From NCBI RefSeq assembly GCF_030056665.1, contig NZ_JASHIG010000075.1: a stretch of DNA of 9,064 nt; one strand, 5' to 3'. Origin of the DNA: Flectobacillus roseus. GTDB taxonomy: Bacteria > Bacteroidota > Bacteroidia > Cytophagales > Spirosomataceae. The notes under the pieces are model-generated. The model was given only the letters and a program-made list of their open reading frames with translations, was not told where the DNA came from and searched no databases. Both the position numbers and the translations under genes were made by a program. This document shows positions 1 through 4,975 of this stretch, one piece after another (position 1 is the first letter of the stretch; every line of letters begins with the position of its first letter).

Positions 1-82
1 TACAATCAAAGAGCTTCTTTCAGCAATTGAAGGATTCAACAAGTTCCTGATAGTTGCAAATAGGGTGACACCAAAGAAGTAG
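1..82 (+). CDS. C-terminal end of an unidentified protein (5' partial)
   Basis: An open frame enters from the left edge (codons in phase with position 2) and stops at TAG 80-82. It gives 26 residues, beginning TIKELLSAIEGF and ending NRVTPKK. The codons and residue mix look protein-like, and the other two frames are broken by stops, so this is probably the tail of a longer gene outside the window. Nothing about its function can be read from so short a piece. A 32-bp AT-rich gap separates it from the next start. Confidence 0.5.
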   Translation, partial: TIKELLSAIEGFNKFLIVANRVTPKK

Positions 83-114
83 TAATAACCAATCACATTC
101 AAATCAAAAATATC

Positions 115-300
115 ATGGATGCAGTAAGATTTAGAGTACTTGCCATTGAAGGCAAAAGAAGTACCAATTCAGATATCCAAGTAGGTGAAACTTATGTAGG
201 CGAAGCAAACGACCTACGAAATAGAGTGTATTACACCGATGAGGCTGGTGACGATTGGATATTCTATGTTGATGACACTTGCGAAATCATTGACCTATGA
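115..300 (+). CDS. small hypothetical protein (61 aa), possibly SH3-like beta barrel
   Basis: A short acidic soluble protein, not recognised. The pattern of a 'VGETYVGE' turn followed by 'RVYYTDEAGDDWIFYVDD' and a terminal 'CEIIDL' resembles small all-beta proteins common on phages and plasmids, in which a 'G-x-x-Y-x-V' strand is followed by a D-D-G turn and two more strands. That resemblance is by eye only. There is no signal peptide or membrane segment. The ATG at 115 follows an A/T-rich leader without a Shine-Dalgarno. Its TGA stop overlaps the start of the next gene (ATGA at 297-300), so the two are probably co-translated. Confidence 0.6.
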   Translation: MDAVRFRVLAIEGKRSTNSDIQVGETYVGEANDLRNRVYYTDEAGDDWIFYVDDTCEIIDL

Positions 301-770
301 ACCGAGTAGGCATAATAATAAACTTTCATGAGTATAATGCCCTCAGGGCTTATACTCATCGTGAAAAGAGAATGATAGAGGCTTATTTTAAAAAGCAGAA
401 TTCAACATCATTCTGGATACTTGACCCAAGCCTGATTGTAGCTTCGCTCTTTCATTCGCATTTTGAGTACGAATATAATGAGCCTGACTATGGCGCCAGT
501 ATCATGAAATTTCAAATCCATGAAGCGATGGCACTCTCAAATGCACTTTCCACACTTGGAGAACCCATATTCGAAAACTTACACGCTAGACTCAGTAGTG
601 AAATAGCCAAATGGAAACCATCACTTACTGCCTTGACCTTTGAGAATTGGTACAACAACCACAGGCATGGCTATAAGCACGAATTTGGAGAGTTTGACGA
701 ACTGGATGAAATATACTTGGATGTTTTCCAACAATCATTTATCGAAGAAAATTTTAAGGACGATTTATAA
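297..770 (+). CDS. hypothetical protein (157 aa); intact copy of a duplicated gene
   Basis: A soluble acidic protein of unknown function, rich in aromatic and His residues (for example 'NWYNNHRHGYKHEFGEF' near residues 114-130). I recognise no domain. It is coupled to the upstream 61-aa gene by an ATGA overlap. A decayed relative lies at 2637-2850: the stretch 'DPSLIVASLFHSH' is identical in both, 'DYG' and 'FQIH-AM' also match, and the C-termini are similar (KDDL here, KEDF there). This supports the frame being real. A near-perfect 32-bp palindrome sits at its codons 11-21. The gene is followed by a hairpin leader that also recurs after the decayed copy. Confidence 0.75.
   Translation: MNRVGIIINFHEYNALRAYTHREKRMIEAYFKKQNSTSFWILDPSLIVASLFHSHFEYEYNEPDYGASIMKFQIHEAMALSNALSTLGEPIFENLHARLSSEIAKWKPSLTALTFENWYNNHRHGYKHEFGEFDELDEIYLDVFQQSFIEENFKDDL
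328..359. repeat. 32-bp near-perfect palindrome inside the 157-aa gene
   Basis: The left arm is ATGAGTATAA, then an unpaired T, then GCCCT. The centre is C344, and the right arm is AGGGC then TTATACTCAT. This makes 15 base pairs with one bulged base and almost no spacer. It starts 31 bp after the ATG of the 157-aa gene and encodes part of its N-terminus. It could be a dimeric-protein operator, an RNA hairpin that controls translation, or a coincidence of coding sequence. The palindrome falls outside the part that can be aligned with the decayed copy, so its conservation cannot be tested within the window. Confidence 0.55.
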
Positions 771-778
771 TCTAAACA

Positions 779-837
779 CCCTGTAGAACTCAGCCACTCT
801 TCAGGGCTAACCAATGGTTGATAATAAAAATGGCAAT
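779..837 (+). promoter_or_regulatory. hairpin leader, copy 1
   Basis: A stem CCCTGTAGA (779-787) pairs with TCTTCAGGG (798-806), with one mismatch and a 10-nt loop ending in TCAGCCAC. After it come CTAACCAATGGTTGATAATA and the start ATGGCAAT of the next gene. Almost the same sequence, with a perfect stem, occurs at 2858-2918. No U-run follows, so this is not a standard intrinsic terminator. A role as an mRNA-processing, attenuation or translation-control element between two genes is an inference. Confidence 0.55.
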
Positions 838-1159
838 ACACAGAAAAGTTAGACAGCACTCACAGACATACCTTTGGGCGTATGTCGAGTGGTCAGACGA
901 AAAACAAGATGTGTTTACACTTCTTGGTGGGCAACAATTCCTAAAAAAAGAAGAAGCCGAGGATTATTCAAAAGGCTTTGCCGAGGGAAGCTACGAATGG
1001 ATAGAACCAACCGAGTTAAAAATTAAGCGACTCCGTCTGGAGAAAGAAAAACTGGAAAAGAGAGTAAATGAAATTTATCACGAACTCACAGAAATACTAT
1101 TTCCAGAATGTACTGTAGTAAACAAGAAAGAAACTCAAGCAGAACAAAATGAAAAATAA
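830..1159 (+). CDS. hypothetical coiled-coil protein (109 aa)
   Basis: The N-terminal half (residues 1-58) holds aromatic-rich beta-like sequence ('TYLWAYVEWSDEKQDVF'). It is followed by a highly charged helix with a heptad-like pattern (about 61-91, 'LKIKRLRLEKEKLEKRVNEI') that is probably a coiled coil. A single Cys follows, then a polar tail. I place the start at ATG 830 rather than the in-frame TTG at 818, because the duplicated leader at 2858-2918 also ends in ATGGCAAT directly at a gene start. The stop overlaps the next gene by 11 bp, which suggests co-translation. No family is recognised. It is probably a cytosolic protein that dimerises through the coiled coil. Confidence 0.65.
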   Translation: MAIHRKVRQHSQTYLWAYVEWSDEKQDVFTLLGGQQFLKKEEAEDYSKGFAEGSYEWIEPTELKIKRLRLEKEKLEKRVNEIYHELTEILFPECTVVNKKETQAEQNEK

Positions 1160-1598
1160 TCAAGAAGCGTTCGATAGATTTGAACAAGCCTATGGAGCTA
1201 AAATCAATAAACTTTACTGGATTGCTGGCTCATTAGAAAATAGTGATTTAAAGGATTTATTGCATGATGATATGGATGATTCTGATTTTGAGAAATGTTT
1301 TCCAGCAATATATCATTCAGCGCATTTCAACGACTATAAAGATAAACATGAACTCCTAGACGCACTCGTAGATTTCAGAAAGTTTGGACTGCTTGCAGAA
1401 GTTTTCATTCCTGAAGCTGAGTGTTTTATATACGAAAATAACAAACCTGTTTCTTGGTCAATTCATGAAGAAACTTGGAGAATTGAGTACGTGTATGCAG
1501 AGACGCTGAGTAAGCTATTGCTTGAAATTGAAAAATCGGCGGAAAAAATCTTTAAAGAGTACATAAAAGCAGATAGGAAAAAAACACAAGTGAAATAG
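1149..1598 (+). CDS. hypothetical acidic protein (149 aa)
   Basis: A soluble protein with an acidic stretch near residues 33-48 ('DLKDLLHDDMDDSDFE') and a helical C-terminus that ends basic ('KEYIKADRKKTQVK'). No domain is recognised. The middle part has the aromatic and acidic composition common in small cytoplasmic or immunity-like proteins of accessory regions, but I have no motif to support such a role. It overlaps the preceding gene by 11 bp and its stop is one base before the next ATG, so it is an internal member of an operon. There is no signal peptide or transmembrane segment. Confidence 0.65.
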   Translation: MKNNQEAFDRFEQAYGAKINKLYWIAGSLENSDLKDLLHDDMDDSDFEKCFPAIYHSAHFNDYKDKHELLDALVDFRKFGLLAEVFIPEAECFIYENNKPVSWSIHEETWRIEYVYAETLSKLLLEIEKSAEKIFKEYIKADRKKTQVK

Positions 1599-1599
1599 A

Positions 1600-1962
1600 A
1601 TGACAAATAAGCAATCGTACCAAAGTACAGGCAAGTTGTTGCTCAGGGTAATATTATCTCCATTCATTTTTCTGTATGGTTGTATTTTACTTATTGCCTT
1701 TACATTTTTTCCATTGCCTATGTTGGTGCTTTTAAGCATTATAGGTATAGTTTGTGAGCCATTCATTTGGCTTTTACGAGTGTCTGGTGTGGAAGTAGAA
1801 AGTATAGAACCATTTTTCGACTATCCAAATCAAAGTAAAATGATAGGGCACTTTATTGGACTAACTATTTATATCTGGTCTCCATTCTTTATAGCATACT
1901 GGTTCATCAAGTATGCCGTAGTCTATGATACAAATATTCCAATCAGTAAGCATTTTCGATAG
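1600..1962 (+). CDS. small integral membrane protein (120 aa)
   Basis: Three hydrophobic segments are visible: about 16-38 ('RVILSPFIFLYGCILLIAF'), 40-60 ('PMLVLLSIIGIVCEPFIWLL') and 84-108 ('HFIGLTIYIWSPFFIAYWFI'). They are joined by short polar turns and one acidic loop (64-75). The sequence is not a recognised transporter or holin. It starts one base after the stop of the acidic 149-aa protein, and such pairs of a small soluble protein and a small membrane protein are common in toxin-immunity and anti-phage neighbourhoods. Nothing specific to those systems is visible here. Confidence 0.65.
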   Translation: MTNKQSYQSTGKLLLRVILSPFIFLYGCILLIAFTFFPLPMLVLLSIIGIVCEPFIWLLRVSGVEVESIEPFFDYPNQSKMIGHFIGLTIYIWSPFFIAYWFIKYAVVYDTNIPISKHFR

Positions 1963-2008
1963 CAATATTACTCACCAAGTACATACTTTAGTCGATTTTA
2001 CTTCATTC

Positions 2009-2073
2009 TTGCTACCAATTTCAAACGGATCAGCTCTGCGGCCACAACGTAGAGCTCTGAAAATTGGTAGCAA
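2009..2073. repeat. large inverted repeat / hairpin (13-bp perfect outer stem)
   Basis: TTGCTACCAATTT (2009-2021) is exactly complementary to AAATTGGTAGCAA (2061-2073). Inside, TCAG (2030-2033) pairs with CTGA (2057-2060) and CTCT (2034-2037) with AGAG (2051-2054). This leaves a terminal loop of 13 nt (2038-2050, GC-rich), an 8-nt bulge on the left side and a 2-nt bulge on the right. The hairpin fills most of the 127-bp gap between the membrane-protein gene and the 66-aa gene. There is no U-run after it. It may be an operator, a structured leader RNA for the 2090 gene, or the trace of a small inverted-repeat element. Confidence 0.65.
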
Positions 2074-2089
2074 TTTAATTTATCTGAAG

Positions 2090-2290
2090 ATGGCGAAACT
2101 CACCAAAGCTGAAAAGTTAATGTTTTTGAAAATCTTTGAAAAATGTACATTTCAAATTGAATATGAACTTGAGGATATAATAGCTGGCTCTGATGATGTC
2201 CCAGAGGAACAGCCCTACATCAAAGCAGACATGGAAATGCTATCACATATTAAAATGCTTAATAACTGGATTCTAACGTATTGCAAATAA
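2090..2290 (+). CDS. small hypothetical helical protein (66 aa)
   Basis: It starts 'MAKLTKAEKLMFLKIFEKC', a lysine-rich amphipathic helix, followed by an acidic middle ('YELEDIIAGSDDVPEEQ') and a second helix near residues 45-63. The frame is open back to 1925, but that extension would run through the 2009-2073 inverted repeat and overlap the previous gene, so ATG 2090 is the better start. It is a soluble, two-helix-type protein with no recognised family. The next gene begins 11 bp after its stop. Confidence 0.55.
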   Translation: MAKLTKAEKLMFLKIFEKCTFQIEYELEDIIAGSDDVPEEQPYIKADMEMLSHIKMLNNWILTYCK

Positions 2291-2301
2291 ATATAAGTCT
2301 A

Positions 2302-2625
2302 ATGAAATATCTATTCATTTTAATTCGTAAAATTCTCCTTTTTACTCGAGATACAATTTGGCTCTTATTAGAAAGAGTTTATAAGTGCACATACAAAACT
2401 ATTTATTTCATCTGGCATCTGAAACTAGATGATTCTAAGCCACTCAAAATATACGATGGCCCATTTTATTCTTATAGAAGTCTTTCAGACTTTTATTCAG
2501 ATATTCCTATGATGTTTAAGTTAGAATGTAAAATATGTTCAAAGGACTGCGGAGAAACAACGTCCTTCAAATGTTCAGAGATTTATACTTGTAGAGAGTG
2601 TTCCAAAAGCTTAAAACAGAAATAA
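2302..2625 (+). CDS. membrane-associated protein with Cys-rich (zinc-ribbon-like) C-terminus (107 aa)
   Basis: The N-terminus is hydrophobic and basic (residues 2-24 'KYLFILIRKILLFTRDTIW' then 'LLLERVYK', with a second weaker segment around 33-40), so it probably sits on or in the membrane. The C-terminus has six cysteines: C76-x2-C79, C83, C91 and C97-x2-C100. Two CxxC pairs about 17 residues apart are typical of a zinc ribbon. I take ATG 2302 as the start; an in-frame TTG at 2281 would add seven residues and overlap the previous stop. Function unknown. The metal-binding role is inferred from cysteine spacing. Confidence 0.6.
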   Translation: MKYLFILIRKILLFTRDTIWLLLERVYKCTYKTIYFIWHLKLDDSKPLKIYDGPFYSYRSLSDFYSDIPMMFKLECKICSKDCGETTSFKCSEIYTCRECSKSLKQK

Positions 2626-2636
2626 ATGTAAGTAGA

Positions 2637-2850
2637 ATCGACCCAAGCCTAATTGTAGCATCGCTCTTCCATTCACATTTGCAGCATTGGTTTGATCAAC
2701 ATGACTATGGAATTTCAAATTCATAAAGCTATGGAAACCCTCTCTAAATGCTTTAATATAGAAGTATCCCAAATCTGGTTATCAACGGATATTTAGAGAA
2801 TGAACTACTGGTCGAAATGCTACAACAACCCCTTAAGGAAGATTTTTAGC
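2637..2850 (+). pseudogene. decayed partial copy of the 157-aa gene at 297-770
   Basis: In one frame, starting near 2637, it reads IDPSLIVASLFHSHLQHW and goes on to DYG before a TAA at about 2730, matching the intact copy. In the next frame, from ATG 2701, it reads 'MEFQIHKAME' and stops at about 2794; this corresponds to 'MKFQIHEAMA' in the intact protein. A third piece, 'ENELLVEMLQQPLKEDF' with TAG at 2848-2850, matches the C-terminus of the intact protein. The first ~42 codons and much of the middle are missing. It is broken by at least one frameshift and internal stops, so it is very unlikely to be functional. Confidence 0.75.
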
Positions 2851-2857
2851 AAGTACA

Positions 2858-2918
2858 CCCTGTAGAATTCAGCCACTCTACAGGGCTCACCAATGGTTGA
2901 TAATAATAAAATGGCAAT
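2858..2918 (+). promoter_or_regulatory. hairpin leader, copy 2 (perfect stem)
   Basis: CCCTGTAGA (2858-2866) pairs perfectly with TCTACAGGG (2877-2885) over a 10-nt loop (ATTCAGCCAC). It is followed by CACCAATGGTTGATAATAAT and ATGGCAAT. It matches the leader at 779-837 in sequence and position: both come directly after the end of a 157-aa-type reading frame and run into the start of a small gene. The downstream genes are unrelated, so the leader has been kept or moved independently of the gene behind it. Confidence 0.6.
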
Positions 2919-3099
2919 TTTAGTTTACTTAATGACTTTTGTAGGGATATTCCTATCAATTTTAATATTCTTCATTTTAACTTTCTTTGTTCAAACCGAT
3001 GTGTCAGTGTTTTATTCATCTATTTTTCTTATATCATTCAATGTTTTAGAATTTAAGTATTATAGCAAAAATCAACCACTCTCAAATAATAACCAATGA
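2911..3099 (+). CDS. small two-span membrane protein (62 aa)
   Basis: Two hydrophobic segments lie at about residues 3-27 ('ILVYLMTFVGIFLSILIFF') and 32-48 ('VSVFYSSIFLISFNVL'), followed by a short basic and polar tail. I chose ATG 2911 because the homologous leader at 779-837 also opens its gene at ATGGCAAT; an in-frame ATG at 2893 would add six residues (MVDNNK) and is possible. The stop overlaps the start of the esterase gene (ATGA at 3096-3099), so the two are coupled and may act together at the membrane. No family is recognised. Confidence 0.6.
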   Translation: MAILVYLMTFVGIFLSILIFFILTFFVQTDVSVFYSSIFLISFNVLEFKYYSKNQPLSNNNQ

Positions 3100-4277
3100 A
3101 AATCAAATCACCCAAACACAAACAACCCTTTCAGCGAGACAATACTGATAATGCGACTATAGCCTTAAATGGTATTGTAGAAAATGGAAATAAAACCTTG
3201 AAAATCATCGCTACGCCTATCAATGGTGGGGTTGCTTATGAGAAAAAGGTCACTTCCACAACAAATGAATTTCTTACTTACATTAGGCTTGAAAAAGGTC
3301 TCTACGAAATTAAGATTAGTAATAACAAAGAAAATGCCTCCATTATCGTAGCAGTAGGAGATATTTATACAATTATTGGACATAGCTTCACTGTTGGATG
3401 GGGAGCTAACTATTGTAAAGATGAACGTGTCATTATCCCTGCATCAAGTTTTAAGGATATGACAAATCAAGATTATTACACTGATACTGCATTTATATCT
3501 CTAAAAGATTTTAGCGAATCTACGGCGACTGACTACTTAAATATAAAGGATGATATTGAGTTCTGGCAAAAAAGAGGGATATGGGGAAAATTAGGGGATT
3601 TATTAGCTTCAAAAAACAATTGTCCTGTAGCATTTATCAATGCTGGTTTCGGTGGGTCTACACTCAAGCAGTGGGAGCTTTCAGCGCTCAAACAGCCCTT
3701 TGCACATTCATTTGTTGATTCATCTCGAAGGATGCCTATCATCAAGTTGCTAAACGTCTTAAAGTACATCATCCCTCAAACAGGCATTAAGAGAATACTC
3801 TGCATACATGGTGATAACGATATGGCTCTTACCAATTCTGCTGACGAAATAGCGCAACACTATAAAACGATTATTGATACCGCACGACTAGAAAGCAACT
3901 TGCCTAATTTACCATTTATGCTAGCACCATCCGCTACCGACGTCGATAATCACAAAGGCATTGTCGATGGTACATTGATGGCTATTGAGCAAAACCAAAA
4001 TGTAGTGAAAGGACCAGACATCTATAAATATGGAAATGAGTATAGACTAGAGGATAAACTACATCTAAATCTGGAGGGAGAGACTAAGGCAGCAGAGGAT
4101 TTTGCAGAGTTGTTAGTACACAGTACTAATGAGCCATTTTCTTTAAATAGAGATATTAAAATGCCTATCGTGAAAGAAAAGAGCTTATTGAATATGTTCT
4201 TACTTTTTCTCCTAGCACCGATTATTTTTATAGTCCTTTTATTGATTGGCACTAAGCAAGTGGAAACCAGTGATTAG
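3096..4277 (+). CDS. SGNH/GDSL-type esterase, SASA-like, with C-terminal membrane anchor (393 aa)
   Basis: The order of motifs fits the SGNH hydrolase superfamily, close to sialate O-acetylesterase-like (SASA) enzymes that remove acetyl groups from sugars. A beta-rich N-terminal domain (about 18-85) precedes 'VGDIYTIIGHSFTVG' with the predicted nucleophile Ser97. It is followed by 'NAGFGGS' (182-188, oxyanion glycine), 'IHGDND' (237-242, in the place of the usual HQGE-D) and 'DKLHLNLEG' with the Asp320/His323 pair. A single hydrophobic helix (about 363-385) ends the protein. No N-terminal signal peptide is visible, and the Lys-rich stretch before the helix suggests the enzyme domain faces the cytoplasm, which is unusual for this family. 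It is coupled to the small membrane protein upstream and followed by a strong terminator. The family call is fairly sure; the substrate is unknown. Confidence 0.8.
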   Translation: MKIKSPKHKQPFQRDNTDNATIALNGIVENGNKTLKIIATPINGGVAYEKKVTSTTNEFLTYIRLEKGLYEIKISNNKENASIIVAVGDIYTIIGHSFTVGWGANYCKDERVIIPASSFKDMTNQDYYTDTAFISLKDFSESTATDYLNIKDDIEFWQKRGIWGKLGDLLASKNNCPVAFINAGFGGSTLKQWELSALKQPFAHSFVDSSRRMPIIKLLNVLKYIIPQTGIKRILCIHGDNDMALTNSADEIAQHYKTIIDTARLESNLPNLPFMLAPSATDVDNHKGIVDGTLMAIEQNQNVVKGPDIYKYGNEYRLEDKLHLNLEGETKAAEDFAELLVHSTNEPFSLNRDIKMPIVKEKSLLNMFLLFLLAPIIFIVLLLIGTKQVETSD

Positions 4278-4297
4278 TTATAGCTAGTATAATTAAC

Positions 4298-4336
4298 TTA
4301 CAAAAGCCTCTTAAATTCGTTTAGAGGCTTTTGTAA
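4298..4336. terminator. bidirectional intrinsic terminator
   Basis: TTACAAAAGCCTCTTAAA (4298-4315) pairs with TTTAGAGGCTTTTGTAA (4320-4336) with one bulged T and a TTCG tetraloop. The stem has a GC-containing core (GCCTCT/AGAGGC) flanked by A and T runs, so it works in both directions. It lies 20 bp after the esterase stop and 20 bp before the stop of the convergent minus-strand gene, so it ends both transcripts. Confidence 0.85.
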
Positions 4337-4356
4337 ATTGGCATTGGATTTCGTAA

Positions 4357-4548
4357 CTAATTTACACATAGCCTTACCTGAAACACCCTCTCCAAAAGCG
4401 CTATTTCCTCCCCATAAAAAGTGTTACGTTCATAAAAAAATGATGGAAGCTTTGTGCGGAGTCCCCCTCTATTGATGTGGCGATTAAATGTAGCTCTACT
4501 TTCGCAATTAAGTATAGTCCTAATTTCTTTTTTTGTAATTCCTCTCAT
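4357..4548 (-). CDS. small helix-turn-helix DNA-binding protein (63 aa)
   Basis: The N-terminus has a helix-turn-helix pattern: 'TKKEIRTIL' (5-13), a turn 'NCES', then a recognition-like helix 'RATFNRHINRG' (18-28). It resembles MerR/excisionase-like winged helices. The remainder ('KLPSFFYERNTFYGEEIALLERVF') is aromatic and ends in a helix. It is probably a small transcriptional regulator or excisionase-like protein. It is transcribed divergently from the operon at 4752-8919, and the four 11-bp repeats at 4567-4610 begin 19 bp upstream of its start, so these are a natural candidate operator. It is the only minus-strand gene in the window, and the bidirectional terminator at 4298-4336 supports it being transcribed. 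Confidence 0.6.
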   Translation of the reverse strand: MRGITKKEIRTILNCESRATFNRHINRGGLRTKLPSFFYERNTFYGEEIALLERVFQVRLCVN

Positions 4549-4566
4549 CGGTCTAAAGTTAGAATT

Positions 4567-4610
4567 GTTTCAAAAGCGTTTCATTAGTGTTTCAATAGTG
4601 TATCAGGGCT
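4567..4610. repeat. four tandem 11-bp repeats (GTTTCAWTAGT type)
   Basis: GTTTCA begins at 4567, 4578 and 4589, and a variant GTATCA at 4600, at an exact 11-bp period. Units two and three differ at one of 11 positions (GTTTCATTAGT, GTTTCAATAGT); units one and four keep the first part only. The array lies in the 203-bp divergent gap (4549-4751) between the minus-strand HTH gene and the plus-strand operon. Repeats on one face of the helix are typical of operators for cooperative regulators and of plasmid iterons. I found no convincing TAnnTTTG-type Bacteroidota promoter in the gap, only weak partial matches. Confidence 0.7.
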
Positions 4611-4656
4611 TGCGTACGAAGTGTAGCCATCACACCTTTACAAAAACAAAAGGCAG

Positions 4657-4755
4657 ATGCTAACTAAAGAGAGGATGAGTGAGGTTTTTGTAGTATCTCT
4701 GGAAAAGACTATCAAAAATACACTTTTTCTCTCTTCTAAACAACTACGAACATGA
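4657..4755 (+). CDS. possible small ORF (32 aa) at the head of the operon
   Basis: ATG 4657 opens a 32-codon frame (start MLTKERMSEVFVVSL, end SSKQLRT) whose TGA overlaps the next ATG in an ATGA arrangement at 4752-4755, as seen at several other junctions in this window. A second ATG lies at codon 7. The overlap and the sensible composition are the only support. It may be a leader peptide coupled to the 73-aa gene, or chance. No domain is recognised. Confidence 0.3.
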   Translation: MLTKERMSEVFVVSLEKTIKNTLFLSSKQLRT

Positions 4756-4973
4756 CTGATATTGTAGTAAATGCTCAAGAAAACCTTGATGATGAAGCAA
4801 TCAGAAATCAGAAGTCTGAACAATTAAGACAACACCTCTCTGCTATCAATACACTCTCCAAAGAATTGAATGATTTAGGTCTTGCTGTCAATATTTTTGA
4901 CACTGAAGATGAAGACAATAATGTCATTTCAAATCCTGTAACACTCATTGCTGAAATTTCAAAACCTTACTGA
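4752..4973 (+). CDS. small acidic hypothetical protein (73 aa)
   Basis: A soluble acidic protein with one long polar helix (about residues 12-42, 'DDEAIRNQKSEQLRQHLSAI' onward) and a very acidic turn ('DTEDEDNN', 50-57) before a short beta-like C-terminus. There is no signal peptide or membrane segment, and the family is not recognised. It is the first clear gene of the operon and stops two bases before the RHH gene, so the two are likely co-expressed. Small acidic partners next to DNA-binding proteins can act as DNA mimics or chaperones, but nothing here shows that directly. Confidence 0.6.
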   Translation: MTDIVVNAQENLDDEAIRNQKSEQLRQHLSAINTLSKELNDLGLAVNIFDTEDEDNNVISNPVTLIAEISKPY

Positions 4974-4975
4974 CA

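Noticed and set aside
779..837. Integron attC site
   Set aside because: The hairpins at gene junctions suggested gene cassettes, but no GTTRRRY / RYYYAAC core pair is present at the stem ends and no integrase is in the window.
1925..2089. N-terminal extension of the 66-aa protein
   Set aside because: The extension would be translated through the 2009-2073 inverted repeat and overlap the previous gene; ATG 2090 gives a compact protein with a normal N-terminus.
4454..4663. 69-aa plus-strand ORF antisense to the HTH gene
   Set aside because: It overlaps the minus-strand HTH gene and the 11-bp repeat array; the minus-strand protein has an HTH pattern and is matched by a convergent terminator.
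4680..4730. Bacteroidota-type promoter (TTTG - 19 to 21 bp - TAnnTTTG)
   Set aside because: A TTTG at 4687-4690 is present, but neither the TATCAAAA at 4710 nor the TACACTTT at 4719 fits both spacing and sequence, so I do not call a promoter.
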